From the NCBI RefSeq assembly GCF_012641405.1, contig NZ_JABAII010000001.1, positions 1-64,000 of the forward strand: a stretch of DNA of 64,000 bases, read 5' to 3'. Every line of letters starts with the position of its first letter. Position 1 is the stretch's first letter. Below, piece after piece: positions 61,547 to 64,000 of this stretch. Origin of the DNA: Rhizobium sp. P40RR-XXII. Its GTDB lineage: Bacteria > Pseudomonadota > Alphaproteobacteria > Rhizobiales > Rhizobiaceae. Made by a program: the position numbers and the translations under genes. The notes under the pieces are model-generated. The model was not told the origin of the DNA and did no database searches. It was given only the letters and a program-made list of their open reading frames with translations.

Positions 61547-62899
61547 TCAATCGGCCGGCAGCGTGACCCTGGCTTCGAAGCCGTCGGTCTTGCCCGTCGC
61601 GGGTGACAGCAGATCGAGATGTCCGCCGATCTGCTCGACGATGCGCTCGACGATCGAAAGGCCCAGGCCGGAGCCTGCCGCTTTCGTTTTGCCACGCCGA
61701 AAACGCTTCTTCAGACCGGCAAGTTCATTTGCGGAAAGCACGATGCCGCCATTGATGACGCGGATGGTGCGATCATCGACCTGGACCGTTACTTCGTCAT
61801 CGTCCGGGCCGTGGATCAACGCATTTTCGATAAGATTGCGCATGACGATGGCAAAGGCGTCGATATCGACATTGCGGATCAGTTTCGCCTTTGCGTCATT
61901 TTCCAGCTGGACGCGGCCGGCCGTGCCGGTGTCGCGGTCATAGTCGCCGATGACGGTTTCGATGACGGCGATCAAATCGGCCGGTTTGTCGCCCGCGCCG
62001 ATGCCGGCTTGAGCGCGGGAGAGCTGCAGCAGTTTCTCCGCCAACCGCCCCAGATTGGAAAGCGATGTCTCGATGCGGTCAGCGCGGTCCGTCAGAGGCC
62101 CTTGCGGCAGTTCGGCGATCAGGCGCTGGGTCTGGGCGAGCGCGCCCGCGATCGGGGTGCGCAGCTCATGGGCGCTGTTGGCGGTGAATTCCCGCTCGGC
62201 TTCAAGGGCCAGGCGCAGGCGGTCGAGCAGCAGATTGACGGAGCGCGCAATCGGCTGCAGCTCGCGCGGCAGCGTCTCGCTGTCCAATGGCGCCATATTG
62301 CCGCTGTCCTTGGTGGCAATCTGCGATCGCAGGCGGTCGATCGGCCTGAGCGAACGACCGACGACGAAGCCGATGGCGACGATGCTGGCGGGAATGAGGG
62401 CAAGCAGCGGCCATAGCAACGCGACACCGCTTTCGCGCGATGCTTCGCGGCGATTTTTGAAGGCATCCGCGACATGCAGGAAGATCGTGCCATCAGCCGA
62501 TGATTCCGTATAGATCCGGTATCGCGGCGTATTGTGGAAGCCGATCTTCAGCGGCACGTCATAGGCTGTCGCCGGCGCATCGTGGGAATGCAGGATGACC
62601 TTGCCGTTCGCATCCAGCACCTGATAGATCAGATATTCGCGGTTCAGCCCCTTGTTCAGCTCTTCCAGGCTTTGCGGATCGCCCGAATGGTCGCGATTGG
62701 CGAGATCGTCGAGCACCAGCGGCATCAGCCGTTCGGCGGTTTCCTGCAGCGCGCCGTCGAAGGTCTCGGAGAGCTCCTTGTTGACGACATAGACGCCGAT
62801 ACCGACTGCAATCAGCCAGAAGACGACGACAGTACCCGTGAGTGCCGCGATCAGGCGACGGGTGATGCTGCCGCGGCTTGGGCTTTGCGGCTGCGTCAT
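61547..62899 (-). CDS. Two-component sensor histidine kinase
   Basis: A 450-residue membrane sensor kinase. Helix 1 is at about 16-39, followed by a periplasmic sensor loop (about 40-157), helix 2 at about 158-181, a HAMP linker, and the HisKA box EFTANSAHELRTPIAG with phospho-acceptor His 244. The ATPase domain has NLIENALIHGP (N box) and SGLGLSIVERI (G box). Its signal is unknown. The start ATG 62899 overlaps the response-regulator gene end by 4 bases, so the pair is translationally coupled. Confidence 0.93.
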   Translation of the reverse strand: MTQPQSPSRGSITRRLIAALTGTVVVFWLIAVGIGVYVVNKELSETFDGALQETAERLMPLVLDDLANRDHSGDPQSLEELNKGLNREYLIYQVLDANGKVILHSHDAPATAYDVPLKIGFHNTPRYRIYTESSADGTIFLHVADAFKNRREASRESGVALLWPLLALIPASIVAIGFVVGRSLRPIDRLRSQIATKDSGNMAPLDSETLPRELQPIARSVNLLLDRLRLALEAEREFTANSAHELRTPIAGALAQTQRLIAELPQGPLTDRADRIETSLSNLGRLAEKLLQLSRAQAGIGAGDKPADLIAVIETVIGDYDRDTGTAGRVQLENDAKAKLIRNVDIDAFAIVMRNLIENALIHGPDDDEVTVQVDDRTIRVINGGIVLSANELAGLKKRFRRGKTKAAGSGLGLSIVERIVEQIGGHLDLLSPATGKTDGFEARVTLPAD

Positions 62900-63561
62900 C
62901 GCTCACCCAGGCAATAGCCGACGCCGCGTGCCGTCCGGATCCGGTCCCTGCCGATCTTCTTGCGCAGGCGGCTGACATAGACTTCCACCGTATTGCTCTC
63001 TATCTCGGAGCCGAAGGCGTAGAGGGCTTCCTCTATCTTGTCTTTCGAGACGATGGCGCCAGGCCTTGCAACCAGCAGGTCGAGCACGGCCCACTCGCGC
63101 CCCGTCAGCACCACATCCTTGCCCTCCAGCCGGACACGCCGTTGCGGCTGGTCGATTTCAAGATCGGCAAAGCGGATTGTCGGCTGCGGACTGCCGGTAT
63201 AACGGCGGGCTACCGCCAGGATGCGGGCCGTGAGCTCGCCGAGATTGAACGGCTTGACGAGATAGTCGTCGGCGCCGCTGTTCAATCCCTCGATGCGATC
63301 GGAAATCTGGTCGCGCGCCGTGAGAATGATGACGGGTGTTTCGTCGGGCCTGCGGCGCAGCCGCTTCAAAAAATCGATGCCGCTGCCGTCGGGAAGCTGC
63401 AGATCCAAAAGGACAAGGCCATACTGTACGGCGCTGGTAACTTCATCGGCATCGGCGAGATTCCTGACCCAATCAACGGCGTGCGGGCCTGCCGCGATAT
63501 GGTCGCGAACCGCGCCGCCGATCGTGTCGTCGTCCTCTACCAGAAGAATGCGCACCTGCAC
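62896..63561 (-). CDS. OmpR/PhoB-family response regulator
   Basis: A 221-residue regulator. The receiver domain (3-118) has the acidic pair DD (10-11), the phospho-acceptor Asp 53 in LLDLQLPDGSG and Lys 103 in VKPF. A winged-helix DNA-binding domain follows (about 126-220: RVRLEGKDVVLTGREWAVLDLLVARPGAIVSKDKIEEALYAFGSEIESNTVEVYVSRLRKKIG). It is the partner of the adjoining sensor kinase and is transcribed first in that operon. Confidence 0.94.
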   Translation of the reverse strand: MQVRILLVEDDDTIGGAVRDHIAAGPHAVDWVRNLADADEVTSAVQYGLVLLDLQLPDGSGIDFLKRLRRRPDETPVIILTARDQISDRIEGLNSGADDYLVKPFNLGELTARILAVARRYTGSPQPTIRFADLEIDQPQRRVRLEGKDVVLTGREWAVLDLLVARPGAIVSKDKIEEALYAFGSEIESNTVEVYVSRLRKKIGRDRIRTARGVGYCLGER

Positions 63562-63778
63562 CTCTCAACCATTGAACGCGTTTTAGTTAATGCCGACGAA
63601 CCTATCGGGTCAATAAGGGCCGAAATAAGCCACGCCCGGATGCACAGGTCTTGGGGCATCCGCCTGCCGAAAACGTTCCCGGCGCCTATGGACAGACAGG
63701 AACGCGATGGTTACTTGTTTGCGCGGAGAACCAAGCGGCCGAGGGTGGCCGCCATAGGCTATTGGAGGATGCCCGGTC

Positions 63779-64000
63779 ATGCTGAAGGGAATTTCGCCGC
63801 TGTTGAATGCGGACGTGCTCTACGCGCTGAAATCTATGGGACATGGCGACATGCTCGTCGTCGTCGATACGAATTTCCCGGCGGAAGCCATTGCAAGCCA
63901 GACGGTCCTGGGCGAGCTGCTGCGCATCGATAACGTGCCGGCCGCCGACGCGGTTGCCGCGATATTGTCATTGATGCCGCTCGATACGTTCATCGACGAT
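63779..64000 (+). CDS. RbsD/FucU-like sugar mutarotase (partial, cut by window edge)
   Basis: Reading from ATG 63779 the frame stays open to the right edge (74 codons). The product begins LKGISPLLNADVLYALKSMGHGDMLVVVDTNFPAEAI, the hallmark of the RbsD/FucU family with the catalytic His in MGHGD. These enzymes interconvert anomers of ribose or fucose in the cytoplasm. TTGGAGGA precedes the start. The C terminus is missing, so ribose and fucose types cannot be separated. It may head a sugar operon continuing to the right. Confidence 0.85.
   Translation, partial: MLKGISPLLNADVLYALKSMGHGDMLVVVDTNFPAEAIASQTVLGELLRIDNVPAADAVAAILSLMPLDTFIDD

Noticed and set aside
57066-64000. CRISPR array or prophage in the right part
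   Set aside because: No regularly spaced repeats and no phage structural or integrase genes were seen here or elsewhere in the window.

Overview
The window looks like chromosomal DNA of a fast-growing rhizobium (Rhizobium or a close Rhizobiaceae relative). It is GC-rich, with dense, often overlapping genes on both strands. It carries the conserved alphaproteobacterial order murA - DUF2948 - hisD - UPF0262 - low-molecular-weight phosphatase - infA - maf - yacG - tRNA-Phe. It also has rhizobial intergenic mosaic repeats with two palindromes (RIME1-like) and clusters of REP-like palindromes. No phage, IS element, CRISPR array or rRNA was seen.

Layout. 1-1.4 kb: a ParDE-type toxin-antitoxin pair between two direct copies of a ~97-bp repeat. 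1.4-7 kb: methyltransferase and alpha/beta hydrolase (divergent), then a dimethylglycine/sarcosine dehydrogenase-like flavoenzyme and a periplasmic amino-acid binding protein. 7-15 kb: a haloalkane dehalogenase-family gene divergent from a MarR regulator across a long inverted repeat, an isochorismatase-fold protein lacking the catalytic Cys, dienelactone hydrolase, S10 carboxypeptidase, a TetR/quinone-reductase pair, and an MscS channel fused to a cyclic-nucleotide-binding domain. 15-24.4 kb: ketoglutarate-semialdehyde dehydrogenase, a YWTD beta-propeller, a LacI regulator, and a five-gene ABC importer operon led by a phosphoesterase. 24.5-32.5 kb: slyX, exported msrA, a bestrophin, an ECF sigma/anti-sigma pair, a BI-1 protein, a gntR-dgoD operon and osmC. 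32.6-37.7 kb: a tetR-RND efflux operon behind a 21-bp-arm inverted repeat. 37.7-43.5 kb: a PP2A-like phosphatase, a PhnB-like protein, the PdxA2/DUF1537-kinase pair and ddl. 43.7-45.5 kb: an AT-rich, apparently broken AlbA_2/RecG-like gene beside tRNA-Thr. 45.6-52 kb: the conserved housekeeping cluster. 52.2-57 kb: the prkA-yeaH-spoVR stress operon. 57-64 kb: a DHA2 efflux pump, an unrecognised anchored protein, ROK kinase plus cutC, a two-component system, and the start of an RbsD/FucU mutarotase cut by the window edge.

Biologically this is a mixture of core functions (cell wall, histidine, translation, gyrase inhibition) and accessory catabolic and stress modules. Many accessory modules sit next to a dedicated regulator with a visible inverted-repeat operator candidate. 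No single locus is clearly an undescribed system. The best leads are the MarR-associated dehalogenase, the phosphoesterase-linked ABC importer, the repeat-flanked toxin-antitoxin pair, the possibly leaderless ECF sigma factor, and the mosaic repeats that supply stop codons or sit inside an operon.
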